Shown in pieces: positions 22,044 to 30,624 of a stretch of DNA of 64,000 nt. A program made the position numbers and the translations under genes. The notes under the pieces are model-generated. The model was not told where the DNA came from. It did not search any database and saw nothing but the letters and a program-made list of their open reading frames with translations. Origin of the DNA: Novosphingobium sp. (GTDB taxonomy: Bacteria > Pseudomonadota > Alphaproteobacteria > Sphingomonadales > Sphingomonadaceae). The stretch spans positions 1,178,001 to 1,242,000 of the forward strand of contig JACKKY010000001.1 of the NCBI GenBank assembly GCA_024236175.1, in the 5' to 3' direction. Numbering within the stretch: the stretch's first letter is position 1; each line of letters starts with the position of its first letter.

Positions 22044-22471
22044 GCGTAAACGTCCGGGAAGTCGCGATACATCACGCGTTCGGGATGAGGATAGGTCTGC
22101 CAGCCTGCCCCGGCATAGAGCGGCTGGGCATCCACCGTGAACAGCAGCCAGCGCCGAAGGCCCTGCAGGCGGGGATGAGTGTGCAGATGGTCCAACATGG
22201 CTGACGCCAGACCGTGCCCGCGATGTTCATCCAGAACGTAGACGTCGGCAAGATAGGCGAATGTCGCAAAGTCGCTGACGATGCGGGCAAAGCCCACCTG
22301 ACCGCCACTGTGCCGAACCGCGACGCACAGCGAATTGGCGATCGAAGCCTGCACCGTTTCAAGCGGAATGCCTTTCGCCCAATAGCTGCGCGTGAGGAAG
22401 GCATGCGCTGCAACTGCATCGATCTCGGCAGGGTCCTCGGTCAACCGATAGGCTTCAGGTAGCGCGCTCAC
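22040..22471 (-). CDS. GNAT family N-acetyltransferase
   Basis: A 143-residue GNAT domain: VSDFATFAYLADVYVLDEHRGHGLASAML contains the acetyl-CoA pyrophosphate loop (R-G-x-G-L/A). It starts with GTG overlapping the metX stop and its stop overlaps the metW start, placing it inside the methionine unit. The substrate is unknown. metX and metW are often directly adjacent, so the insertion of this gene is notable. Confidence 0.85.
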   Translation of the reverse strand: MSALPEAYRLTEDPAEIDAVAAHAFLTRSYWAKGIPLETVQASIANSLCVAVRHSGGQVGFARIVSDFATFAYLADVYVLDEHRGHGLASAMLDHLHTHPRLQGLRRWLLFTVDAQPLYAGAGWQTYPHPERVMYRDFPDVYA

Positions 22472-23574
22472 TGGTTGAGGAATCCCGAAACCACCCGGTC
22501 GAGCGCGGGAACGTCGAGCAGGAAACTGTCGTGGCCGTAAGGTGCGGAGAGCTCGACGAAGCTCACCGCAGTTCCCGTCGCATTGAACGCATGAACCAAC
22601 CGCCGCGACAGTTCAGTCGGGTAGAGCCAGTCGGTGTCGAAGCTGACCACGCAGAAGCGAGCGCCCGTCCTTTCGAAGGCGTCGCCGAGCCGGCCGCCAT
22701 GCTCTTCGGCGAGGTCGAAATAGCTCATGGCCCGGGTGATATAGAGATAGGAATTGGCGTCGAACCGGGTGGTGAAGCTCAGCCCCTGGTAGCGCAGGTA
22801 GCTTTCGACCTGGAAATCGGCGTCGAAACCGAAGCTCTTGGCTTGCCGGTCCTGCAGCCGCCGCCCGAATTTCTCGGTCAGGCTTTCCTCTGAAAGATAA
22901 GTGATATGCGCCGCCATGCGGGCGACCGAAAGGCCGGCGTCGGGCGCCCTGCCCGTGCCGTAATAAGCGCCGCCCTGCCAGTTCGGATCGGCCATGATCG
23001 CCTGCCGGCCGACTTCCTGGAAGGCAATGTTCTGCGCCGGCATGGTCGCGGTCGCACCGACTACCAGCACCCGTTCGGGTATGTCCGGCCAGTTGGCCGC
23101 AAGGCTGAGCGCCTGCATGCCGCCCATCGACCCCCCGACCGCGGCATAGAGCCGATCAATGCCGAGCTGCGCCAGCATTGCGACCTGCGCGCGCACCATG
23201 TCGCGAATGGTGATGACGGGAAAGCGCATGCCGTAGGGATTGCCGTCGGTCGCTTCGGAGGCGGGCCCGGTCGAGCCCATGCAGCCGCCGATGACATTGG
23301 CGCAGATCACATGGAAACGGTTGGTGTCGATCGGCTTGCCCGGCCCGACCATGCGATCCCACCAGCCGGGCTTGCCGGTCACCGGATGGACGCTCGCGAC
23401 ATACTGGTCCCCGCTCGTCGCGTGGCAGACCAGCACCGCATTGGACTTGTCGGCGGCAAGCTCGCCATAGGTCTCGTAGGCGATCGTGACGGGCGCAAGC
23501 TGCTGCCCGCTGTCCAGTTGCAGCGGTTCGGGCAGCACGACGCTGCGGCCGGCGGGGACTTGCACGGTTGCCAT
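22468..23574 (-). CDS. metX: Homoserine O-acetyltransferase (MetX)
   Basis: A 368-residue alpha/beta-hydrolase-fold acyltransferase that activates L-homoserine in methionine biosynthesis. The nucleophile elbow GGSMGGMQALSLA, the Asp-containing SFDTDWLYPT and the catalytic His in YGHDSFLLD are all visible. The acyl donor (acetyl- or succinyl-CoA) cannot be fixed from the motif alone. The ATG at 23574 is preferred; the frame extends 13 codons to a TTG. It is divergent from hisC with 100 bp between starts; I see no SAM-riboswitch-like structure there. Confidence 0.94.
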   Translation of the reverse strand: MATVQVPAGRSVVLPEPLQLDSGQQLAPVTIAYETYGELAADKSNAVLVCHATSGDQYVASVHPVTGKPGWWDRMVGPGKPIDTNRFHVICANVIGGCMGSTGPASEATDGNPYGMRFPVITIRDMVRAQVAMLAQLGIDRLYAAVGGSMGGMQALSLAANWPDIPERVLVVGATATMPAQNIAFQEVGRQAIMADPNWQGGAYYGTGRAPDAGLSVARMAAHITYLSEESLTEKFGRRLQDRQAKSFGFDADFQVESYLRYQGLSFTTRFDANSYLYITRAMSYFDLAEEHGGRLGDAFERTGARFCVVSFDTDWLYPTELSRRLVHAFNATGTAVSFVELSAPYGHDSFLLDVPALDRVVSGFLNQ

Positions 23575-23674
23575 TGCGTTCCGCGACTTGGGGTACGCCC
23601 GTTCCCCTGTCAATCACGGGTTGGCAATCGCAGGCTGTCAATCGCGCCCCGGCTCGGCTAAGGGCGGCGGCGCT

Positions 23675-24793
23675 ATGGCCGATGCACCGTCACAGTCCGG
23701 GGGACCCGTCCCCAAGCCTTGGATCAGCGCGATCCACGCCTACGTCCCCGGCAAGTCCGCCGGCAAGGACGGGCGCCCGCTGATCAAGCTTTCGGCGAAC
23801 GAGAATCCGCTCGGCACCAGCCCGAAGGCGCTTGCTGCGCGCGACGAAGCGGTCGCGCCCTCGCTCTATCCCGACCCGGACAGCAACGCGCTGCGCCGTG
23901 CGCTCGGCGAACTGCACGGCATCGACCCGGCACGGATCATCTGCGGCACCGGATCGGGCGAACTGCTCGCGATCGCCGCAGGCGCCTACGCCGGACCGGG
24001 CGACGAGATCGTCTACGTCCGCTACGGCTTTTCGCTCTACGATATCGTCGCAAGGCGCTGCGGCGCGACGCCGGTCGTCGCTCCAGACGCGGATTACGGC
24101 ACCGATGTCGATCGGCTGCTCGCGCTGGTGAACGAAAACACGCGGGTGATCTTCCTCGCCAATCCCAACAACCCCACCGGCAGCTTCCTGCCGAAGGGCG
24201 AGATTGCGCGGCTGCACGCCGCCCTGCCGGCGGACGTGCTGCTCGTTATCGACCAGGCCTATGCCGAATATGTCGCGCCCGAGGACGACGACGGCGGTCT
24301 GGCACTGGCTGCCGAACACGCCAACGTGCTGGTAACCCGCACTTTTTCCAAGGCCTATGGCCTCGCCGGCGAGCGCGTCGGCTGGGCGACGGGGGCTCCG
24401 GAACTGATCGAGGTGCTCAACCGCATCCGCGGACCGTTCAACCTCAACAACACCGCGCAGGCGACCACTGTGGCCGCGGTCGGCGACCAGGAATTCGTGG
24501 CACATTCGCGCCACCATAACGCCACCGAACGGACACGGTTCGTGTCCGCAATCGCGCCGCTCGGCAATTACGGCGTCCGCGCGCTTCCCAGCCAGGCCAA
24601 TTTCGTGCTCCTCCTGTTCGAAGGCGCCCTCAGCGCCGAGGCCGCCTATGAGGGACTCGCCGAGCGCGGATACATCGTGCGCTGGCTGCCGGGACAGGGC
24701 CTGCCGCAGGCCTTGCGCATCACCATCGGCACCGCCGAGCAGATGGACGCCATCGCGGCTGCCCTGCGCGACATGGCGGAGAACGCGAAATGA
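23675..24793 (+). CDS. hisC: Histidinol-phosphate/aromatic aminotransferase (HisC type)
   Basis: A 372-residue class I/II PLP aminotransferase. NPNNPTG and the PLP-lysine motif TFSKAYGLAGERVGW are clear, and the N-terminus IKLSANENPLGTSP is typical of HisC. It overlaps tyrC by 4 nt (ATGA), a pairing common in alphaproteobacteria, where this HisC paralogue probably transaminates aromatic keto acids or prephenate as well as, or instead of, imidazole acetol phosphate. Whether a second hisC exists elsewhere cannot be seen. Confidence 0.92.
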   Translation: MADAPSQSGGPVPKPWISAIHAYVPGKSAGKDGRPLIKLSANENPLGTSPKALAARDEAVAPSLYPDPDSNALRRALGELHGIDPARIICGTGSGELLAIAAGAYAGPGDEIVYVRYGFSLYDIVARRCGATPVVAPDADYGTDVDRLLALVNENTRVIFLANPNNPTGSFLPKGEIARLHAALPADVLLVIDQAYAEYVAPEDDDGGLALAAEHANVLVTRTFSKAYGLAGERVGWATGAPELIEVLNRIRGPFNLNNTAQATTVAAVGDQEFVAHSRHHNATERTRFVSAIAPLGNYGVRALPSQANFVLLLFEGALSAEAAYEGLAERGYIVRWLPGQGLPQALRITIGTAEQMDAIAAALRDMAENAK

Positions 24794-25701
24794 CCTTCCA
24801 GCGTATCGCGATCATCGGCCTGGGCCTGTTGGGCGGCTCGATCGGGCTCGCCGTGCGCCAGCACCTGCCCGGGGCGACGACGACCGGCTACGACCGCGAC
24901 CCGCAGGTGCGCAAGCGCGCCACCGAACGAAAGCTCGCCGACCGGATCTGCGAAACCGCCGCCGATGCCGCGCGCGAGGCGGACCTGGTGATCTTCTGCG
25001 TGCCCCCGGGCGCGATGGGCGATGCGGCGCGCGAGATTGCCGGGGCGCTTCCCGCCGATGCGCTGGTGAGCGATGTCGGCTCGTGCAAGCAGTCGATCGC
25101 CCAGGCGCTGGGCGAAGCGCTGCCCGACAACGCGATCATCCCGGCGCACCCGGTCGCCGGCACCGAGAATTCGGGCCCCGACGCCGGCTTCGCCACGCTG
25201 TTCCACAACCGCTGGTGCATCATCACCCCGCCGGAGCCCTGCAACCTCCTGCTGCTGACGAAGCTGGTCGAATTCTGGGAAGCGCTCGGCGCCAACGTCG
25301 AGACGATGGACGCGCAGCATCACGACCTGGTGCTCGCGGTCACCAGCCACCTGCCGCACCTGATCGCCTACACCATCGTCGGCACCGCGTCCGACCTCGA
25401 GGAGGTCACGCGCAGCGAAGTCATCAAGTATTCGGCCGGCGGCTTTCGCGACTTCACCCGCATCGCCGCGTCGGACCCGACGATGTGGCGCGACGTGTTC
25501 CTCGCCAACAAGGATGCGGTGCTCGAAATGCTCCAGCGCTTCACCGAGGACCTGACCGCCCTGCAGCGCTCGATCCGCGTCGGCGACGGCGATGCGCTGT
25601 TCGACCATTTCGCCCGCACCCGCGCCATCCGCCGCTCGATCATCGAAGAGGGCCAGGACGATGCGCGGCCGGACTTCGGACGGGCGGACCACGACGACTG
25701 A
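24790..25701 (+). CDS. tyrC: Prephenate/arogenate dehydrogenase
   Basis: A 303-residue TyrA-type dehydrogenase of tyrosine biosynthesis. The dinucleotide-binding motif IIGLGLLGGSIGLA is at the N-terminus. HPVAGTENSG and the HHDLVLAVTSHLPHL segment carry the conserved catalytic His positions. The start overlaps the hisC stop by 4 nt. Specificity for prephenate versus arogenate (cyclohexadienyl dehydrogenase) is not decidable here. Confidence 0.92.
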   Translation: MTFQRIAIIGLGLLGGSIGLAVRQHLPGATTTGYDRDPQVRKRATERKLADRICETAADAAREADLVIFCVPPGAMGDAAREIAGALPADALVSDVGSCKQSIAQALGEALPDNAIIPAHPVAGTENSGPDAGFATLFHNRWCIITPPEPCNLLLLTKLVEFWEALGANVETMDAQHHDLVLAVTSHLPHLIAYTIVGTASDLEEVTRSEVIKYSAGGFRDFTRIAASDPTMWRDVFLANKDAVLEMLQRFTEDLTALQRSIRVGDGDALFDHFARTRAIRRSIIEEGQDDARPDFGRADHDD

Positions 25702-25880
25702 GCAATCGGCGCGAAATCGCGCCACCATTGCATCTCGGGGAGCGATTCCCTATCTGTCGAACATCATCGTCGCCTGCGACGGGAATTATTCGGCTTCGGC
25801 CTCCCCTGTTCCTTTCTCACGCAACCTTGCTCCGTCCGCGCTTCTGCGGATGGCGATTTATCCGTGAAAGGAACAAACGA

Positions 25881-26087
25881 ATGCCGTCAGGCAAACTGAA
25901 ATTCGCCGAACCGGCAGGACTCTCCGGGCTCACCGCCACGCAGGGCACAAGGACCGATATCGGCGAGCGCGACGGCACGATCACAAGCCCGCCTCGCACC
26001 GCGACCGGCAAAGGCCGTCGGGTAAAATACCGGCGCGATGCAATCCTGGACGGCAGTTCGATAACCGCCAGTTTCCAGGCGGTCTGA
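25881..26087 (+). CDS. Small basic hypothetical protein
   Basis: Sixty-eight codons with a good ribosome-binding site (gaaaggaac) and only 4 nt between its stop and the IF-1 start, so it may be a short leader gene of that unit. The product is Thr/Gly/Arg-rich and probably unstructured (TATGKGRRVKYRRD in the middle). No family is recognised. Confidence 0.45.
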   Translation: MPSGKLKFAEPAGLSGLTATQGTRTDIGERDGTITSPPRTATGKGRRVKYRRDAILDGSSITASFQAV

Positions 26088-26091
26088 AGCG

Positions 26092-26355
26092 ATGGCCAAG
26101 GAGGCTCTTCTGACCCTCGACGGCGAGATCGTTGAAATCCTGCCCGATGGGCGCTTCGGCGTCCTGCTGGAAAACGATCACAGGATCATCGCCTACACCG
26201 CCGGCAAGATGCGCAAATACCGGATCCGCTCCGTTGTGGGCGACAAGGTGCGCGTGGAAATGACCCCCTACGACCTCGACAAGGGACGCATCGTATTCCG
26301 GGAAAAGGGCCCCGGTGGCGGTGGCCCCGGAGGTCCGCGCAACAGGCGGCGATAG
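26092..26355 (+). CDS. infA: Translation initiation factor IF-1 paralogue with Gly-rich tail
   Basis: An 87-residue S1/OB-fold protein. AKEALLTLDGEIVEILPDG, HRIIAYTAGKMRKYRIR and VEMTPYDLDKGRIVFR are IF-1 signatures. Normal IF-1 is about 72 residues; this one has an extra tail GPGGGGPGGPRNRRR that may bind RNA. Being close to cspA and several small ORFs, it looks like a stress- or cold-associated copy; whether it is the only infA cannot be told from this window. Confidence 0.88.
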   Translation: MAKEALLTLDGEIVEILPDGRFGVLLENDHRIIAYTAGKMRKYRIRSVVGDKVRVEMTPYDLDKGRIVFREKGPGGGGPGGPRNRRR

Positions 26356-26399
26356 CCCATTCAATACAATCAGGCGCTTCCCATGCGCCGGGAAATACC

Positions 26400-26552
26400 A
26401 TGAATCTGAATACCGAAAACAAGCAGAACCAATCACCGCGCGCCGCCAATTTGCCGGACGGACAGGGCACATCTTCCGGGAGAGCGCAGCGCAAGTCGTC
26501 CGAGCTCTCGCCAAGCGAACTGCGCGGAATAGTCATCGAAATTCTGGGCTGA
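26400..26552 (+). CDS. Small hypothetical protein
   Basis: A 50-codon frame. The N-terminal two thirds are polar and likely disordered; the end (ELSPSELRGIVIEILG) looks like an amphipathic helix. No strong ribosome-binding site is present. It is plausible as part of the infA-cspA small-gene cluster, but unproven. Confidence 0.4.
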   Translation: MNLNTENKQNQSPRAANLPDGQGTSSGRAQRKSSELSPSELRGIVIEILG

Positions 26553-26648
26553 TCACGCATCACGCGGGAAGCCCGCGATCAGAGGAGCCGGGATGTCCGC
26601 TCAAGGCAAACTCTGTTTCAGGCAAGCGGCAAACAGGGTGGATACATC

Positions 26649-26996
26649 ATGCCTTCGGTCAGAACGGGCGGCGCTATCGTCGCTTTGGCCCTTCTCCCGC
26701 TCGTCGCGATTGTCGCCATGTGGCAATTCGGCCCCGGCGAACCGCTGATTTCTTTCGGGTCGGAAGCTCCCCGGGCAGCGCACGGCGCATCGAGTGTCGG
26801 TGCTTCAAGAAATGCGAAGCTGAAGCTCCTGACCGAACAATACGTCGCACTAGATGATGGCATTTCGGCCGGCATGAGATCAGGAGCGGAATTCGCCCCG
26901 ATGGAATTCCTGAACCGGGAATTGCAGCGCGAAGGCAGCAAATGGCGTGTCCGCAAGGTCGAGGGCCTTGTCGCGGATACCTATGACATCTCGTAG
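26649..26996 (+). CDS. Hypothetical single-span membrane or exported protein
   Basis: A 115-residue protein with one N-terminal hydrophobic helix (GAIVALALLPLVAIVAMW) that could be an anchor or an uncleaved signal. A low-complexity Ser/Ala stretch follows, then a ~60-residue soluble tail (KLLTEQYVALDDGISAGMR ... KVEGLVADTYDI). The family is not recognised. It stands alone upstream of cspA. Confidence 0.55.
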   Translation: MPSVRTGGAIVALALLPLVAIVAMWQFGPGEPLISFGSEAPRAAHGASSVGASRNAKLKLLTEQYVALDDGISAGMRSGAEFAPMEFLNRELQREGSKWRVRKVEGLVADTYDIS

Positions 26997-27216
26997 CGTC
27001 CGAAAATCGGTGCCGGCCGAAAGCCTTAGGTTTCGCGCCGGGTTCGTGCTAAGGTGCAAAGGCTAAACGTCGGATTTGCGACGGACTTCGGCGCCGAGAG
27101 TCGGGCCCTGGATGCCCTTCACCATACGACGACTTCCTTTCATTTGACGACATGACGCACGGTCCGGGCTGCGATGTCGCGTCCGGAAAACTATCGTTTC
27201 TTGAAAGGAAACTCAT

Positions 27217-27423
27217 ATGCCTATCGGCACAGTCAAATTCTTCAATACCGACAAAGGCTACGGCTTCATCCAGCCCGAAGACGGCGGCAAAGACAGCTTC
27301 GTCCACATCAGCGCCGTGCAAGCTGCAGGAATGCAGACCCTCGAGCGCGACCAGCGCGTTTCCTACGAGGTAGAGACCGGCAGGAATGGAAAAGAATCCG
27401 CTGTGAATCTCGCCTCGGCCTGA
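27217..27423 (+). CDS. cspA: Cold-shock protein (CspA family)
   Basis: A 68-residue nucleic-acid-binding CSD protein. RNP1 (KGYGFIQP) and RNP2 (DSFVHISAV) are intact. It starts MPIGTVKFFNTDKG and has gaaaggaaa before the ATG. The 220-bp upstream region could hold the long structured leader typical of cold-shock mRNAs, though I cannot show it. A hairpin follows the stop. These proteins melt RNA structure and are often induced by cold or in stationary phase. Confidence 0.95.
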   Translation: MPIGTVKFFNTDKGYGFIQPEDGGKDSFVHISAVQAAGMQTLERDQRVSYEVETGRNGKESAVNLASA

Positions 27424-27438
27424 TTTCCGCTTCCGGTC

Positions 27439-27465
27439 CCCGGAGCGGGGAATCCTCGCTCCGGG
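27439..27465 (+). terminator. Hairpin after cspA
   Basis: CCCGGAGCG and CGCTCCGGG form a 9-bp stem with a 9-nt loop, 15 nt after the cspA stop. There is no strong T-run. It could end most cspA transcripts and allow partial read-through into the small gene at 27493. Confidence 0.5.
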
Positions 27466-27492
27466 CAGCCGGCAACAGGTTGGGAGAGATGC

Positions 27493-27684
27493 GTGATCCA
27501 TACAGTCGAATTCTGCGAAGCTCGCGCAGAGGAAGCCGCCAGCGAGGCTCGCAGCACACAACTTGAGAACGTGCGACAGCGGGCGCTCCGGTCCGAAGCC
27601 GCATGGCGCGCTTTCGGCAGTCGCCTGGCTCTGGCCAGACGCAATCGCGCGGCGCTCGATTCGGAGCGGGTATCGGCTTCGTGA
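27493..27684 (+). CDS. Small charged protein downstream of cspA
   Basis: A 63-residue, Ala/Arg/Glu-rich, probably helical protein starting with GTG after ggagag. The centre reads LENVRQRALRSEAAWRAFGSR. From memory, similar small proteins sit next to csp genes in other sphingomonads, but no function is known. It is on the same strand, 69 nt from cspA. Confidence 0.6.
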   Translation: MIHTVEFCEARAEEAASEARSTQLENVRQRALRSEAAWRAFGSRLALARRNRAALDSERVSAS

Positions 27685-28020
27685 TCCTGGCAGATTTCGC
27701 CGGCACGCGACGAGTTGCTGTTCGTGACTGACGGCGCTCCGAGATACTGAGGAATCCTATTTCAGGACGTTGCGCAATCTCAATCACTGCAACAGTCGTC
27801 ACATCCCACAAACTGCCAATTGCATTGTCCCTGGGGAGACGCGCCTTCCCCGAGGCCAAGCCAAGTCGAGCTTCAAGCCTGCCAGGTAGTAAAATCCCGG
27901 GTGGCGGGCTTCCAATGCCAGAAACATCGTATCTTTGCTTGTCCGGCGCTGAATATTAACCGTTTTGCACGTGCATCTACGGGTAAGATTTCGGCAATGC
28001 GTTGATACTATAGTAAAGAT
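27685..28020. other. Gene-free stretch upstream of the GGDEF-EAL gene
   Basis: About 336 bases in which I see no gene. The right third is AT-richer (about 27945-28020) and presumably contains the promoter of the GGDEF-EAL gene. No repeat or hairpin stands out. Confidence 0.45.
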
Positions 28021-30624
28021 ATGTCCGATTTTGCACACTCGATTGGCTTGCCGGCCGAATGCGAGCGGTTGAACGCGCTTGCTGACCTGAATATTCTGGA
28101 CACACCCGCCGAACGCGAATTCGACGAGATCGCGCATCTCGCGGCGGAAGCAATCGGCGCCGAAAGTGCAGCGATCAGCCTGGTCGACGCAGACCGCCAG
28201 TGGTTCAAGGCCAGGTACGGAGTTCCTTTCAGCGAGACGCCGCGCGACGTCGCGTTCTGCTCCTATGTCGTCGACACGCGCGAGCTGACCGTGGTTCCCG
28301 ACGCGAGGCTCGATACGCGTTTCAAGGACAACCCGTTCGTTTCCGGCGAGGACGGCATCCGTTTCTATGTCGGCGTCCCGCTGATCATCAGCAGCGGGCA
28401 TTGCCTCGGCACCCTTTGCGTATTCGATCCCGCGCCGCGCGACGGATTGCGCCCCGATCAGCAGGCCGTGCTGACAACTCTCGCGAAGGTCACCGCGGAA
28501 CTCATCGAGTCCCGGCAGTCCAGACGCATGGGCGAAATCGCCGCGCGCATTGTCGATGCCTCGACGGAAGCGGTCATCTGCCTCGATGCGGCAAGCCATA
28601 TCTACTACTGGAATCATGGTGCCGAAGACATGTTCGGCTATCCGCTGGAAGACGCCATCGGCATGCATGTCGAAAAGGTGATCGCATCGGGCCTGACCGC
28701 TTCGCTGCTGCACGAGATCAATCGCGGCCGGAAGAGAAACAGTCCGGTCGAGTTTACCGCGTTGCGCTCGGACGGGAGCGAGTTTCCGGTCGAGATGCTG
28801 CTTGCGAGACTGCCCACCGGAGAAGGCCAGGGCGTCCTGGCCGCAGTGATCCGGGACATCAGCGAACGCAAGGCAATGGAGCGCGAACAGCAGCACACAC
28901 GGGCAATGCTCGACAACATCGTCTCCAGCCTGCCCGCGATGATCTTCCTGAAGGACGCGGACACGCGGGAATATGTCCTGGTGAACCGGGTGGGCGAACG
29001 GATCCTGGGCCATTCCAGCGAAGAGATCATCGGGTCGAGTGTGCGCAAGCTGTTCCCGCAGCACGCCGACAGGTGCGAACAGATCGAGGATGAAGTGGTT
29101 GCCTCCGGCGAGAAGATCGTTTCCGAAAGCGAACTGGTGCGGCCTGACGGCCGCCAGAGAAAGCTCCGCACCAGCCGGATCGTTATCGACGGCCCCGACC
29201 GGCCGCGGCAATATATCCTCGGGCTGGCCGAGGATGTGACCGAAGTGCGGCAGGCCGAAGCCGAAGTGCTGCGCCTGGCCCACCACGATACCCTGACCGG
29301 CCTGAAGAACAGGGGAAACTTCGCCGAAAGCCTCAACCGGCTCGTCGACACACGAACGCCTTTCGCCCTGCTGAGCGTCGACCTGGACCGTTTCAAGGCC
29401 GTCAACGACCAGTTCGGACATCTCGTCGGCGACGAGGTCCTCGCGCAGGTCGGCAAGCGGCTCGAAGCCGCCGTCGGACCCGACGACATCGTGGCGCGCA
29501 TAGGCGGCGACGAGTTCTGCGTGATCCTGGCCGGCAAGCGGCCCGACGATCGAGCGGCAGTTGTCGCGCAGGCCATCGTCGACCGCCTCAGCGAACCCTA
29601 TTCGACAGACAGGATTGTCGCACACTGCGGAGCCAGCATCGGTATGGTGCTGTTCCCGCAGCACGGCAAGACTTCGGCGGATGTGCGCCAGTTTGCAGAC
29701 CTGGCGCTGTATCGCGCCAAGGACGATGGCAACCGGAGCATCTGCCTGTTCAGCGCCGACATGGCCGATGCCGCACACAACCGCCACGCCCTCGAAGCCG
29801 ATCTGCGAAAAGCGATCGACAACGGCGAGATCGAACTCAAGTACCAGCCTGTGGTCGCTGCCGGTACCGGGCAGATCACGAGTGCGGAAGCACTGGCCCG
29901 CTGGACCCATCCCGTCCACGGACCGATATCGCCGGAGGTCTTCATTCCCATAGTCGAGGAGTGCGGGCTGATCGATACGCTCAGCCGGAACGTACTTCGC
30001 CAGGCCTGCTTCGATGCCCGTACCTGGCCCGAGCATGTCCGCGTGGCCGTCAACCTTTCACCGCTTCAGTTCCAGAACGGTTATCTGCGCGATACGCTGG
30101 AAGATGTGCTCGACGAATCCGGGCTTACCCCCAACCGCCTGCAGCTTGAAGTGACCGAAAGCCTGGTCATCCGGGACATCGAGCGAACATTTGCCGAACT
30201 GGAACGGCTCAGGAGCCTGGGCATCCAGATCTTGATGGACGACTTCGGGACCGGTTACTCATCGCTCTGCTATTTCCAGCGCTTCCCGTTCGACAAGGTC
30301 AAGATCGACAAGTCCTTCGTTCGCGACATCGCGACCTCTCGCGCTTCCCGGGCGATCGTCCAGGCCGTGATCGGCCTCAGCCGCCAGCTGGACATGAAAG
30401 TGGTCGCGGAAGGCGTCGAAACCGAACAGCAGATGCGGCATCTCGTTGCCCTGGGCTGCACACACCTTCAGGGCTTCATGTTCAGCGAGCCTCTTTCCGC
30501 CAAGAGAATATTCGAAATGATCACCTCGGCGGGCAGCTTCCGAGAAACGATCTCACCCGGGCCGCCTGACGGGAGGCACCGCCCGGGCCGGCCTAGCGGA
30601 TTCCCGCATATCTCAGCCGCTTGA
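28021..30624 (+). CDS. GAF-PAS-PAS-GGDEF-EAL cyclic-di-GMP enzyme
   Basis: An 867-residue soluble sensor enzyme. An N-terminal GAF domain (~20-165) precedes two PAS domains (~175-285 and ~300-415). The diguanylate cyclase domain has an intact GGDEF at 495-499, but the upstream inhibitory-site Arg is replaced (GPDD in place of RxxD). The phosphodiesterase domain has EAL at 623-625, DDFGTGYSS and EGVETEQQ, so both halves look catalytically competent. It should make and degrade c-di-GMP in response to a small-molecule or redox signal, controlling motility or attachment. There is no membrane segment. Its last 32 nt overlap the convergent NHL gene. Confidence 0.93.
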   Translation: MSDFAHSIGLPAECERLNALADLNILDTPAEREFDEIAHLAAEAIGAESAAISLVDADRQWFKARYGVPFSETPRDVAFCSYVVDTRELTVVPDARLDTRFKDNPFVSGEDGIRFYVGVPLIISSGHCLGTLCVFDPAPRDGLRPDQQAVLTTLAKVTAELIESRQSRRMGEIAARIVDASTEAVICLDAASHIYYWNHGAEDMFGYPLEDAIGMHVEKVIASGLTASLLHEINRGRKRNSPVEFTALRSDGSEFPVEMLLARLPTGEGQGVLAAVIRDISERKAMEREQQHTRAMLDNIVSSLPAMIFLKDADTREYVLVNRVGERILGHSSEEIIGSSVRKLFPQHADRCEQIEDEVVASGEKIVSESELVRPDGRQRKLRTSRIVIDGPDRPRQYILGLAEDVTEVRQAEAEVLRLAHHDTLTGLKNRGNFAESLNRLVDTRTPFALLSVDLDRFKAVNDQFGHLVGDEVLAQVGKRLEAAVGPDDIVARIGGDEFCVILAGKRPDDRAAVVAQAIVDRLSEPYSTDRIVAHCGASIGMVLFPQHGKTSADVRQFADLALYRAKDDGNRSICLFSADMADAAHNRHALEADLRKAIDNGEIELKYQPVVAAGTGQITSAEALARWTHPVHGPISPEVFIPIVEECGLIDTLSRNVLRQACFDARTWPEHVRVAVNLSPLQFQNGYLRDTLEDVLDESGLTPNRLQLEVTESLVIRDIERTFAELERLRSLGIQILMDDFGTGYSSLCYFQRFPFDKVKIDKSFVRDIATSRASRAIVQAVIGLSRQLDMKVVAEGVETEQQMRHLVALGCTHLQGFMFSEPLSAKRIFEMITSAGSFRETISPGPPDGRHRPGRPSGFPHISAA

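Noticed and set aside
23575..23674. SAM riboswitch upstream of metX
   Set aside because: Only 100 bp separate metX from hisC and no SAM-II or SAM-V-like pseudoknot pattern could be made out.
24648..26087. 479-codon frame overlapping tyrC
   Set aside because: TyrC motifs are in another frame. Only its last 68 codons (from 25881) have their own ribosome-binding site and were kept as a small gene.
30569..30595. CCCGGGCC repeats at the GGDEF-EAL/NHL junction as a terminator
   Set aside because: The repeats are direct as much as inverted and lie within coding sequence of the GGDEF-EAL gene; no clear hairpin with a tail.
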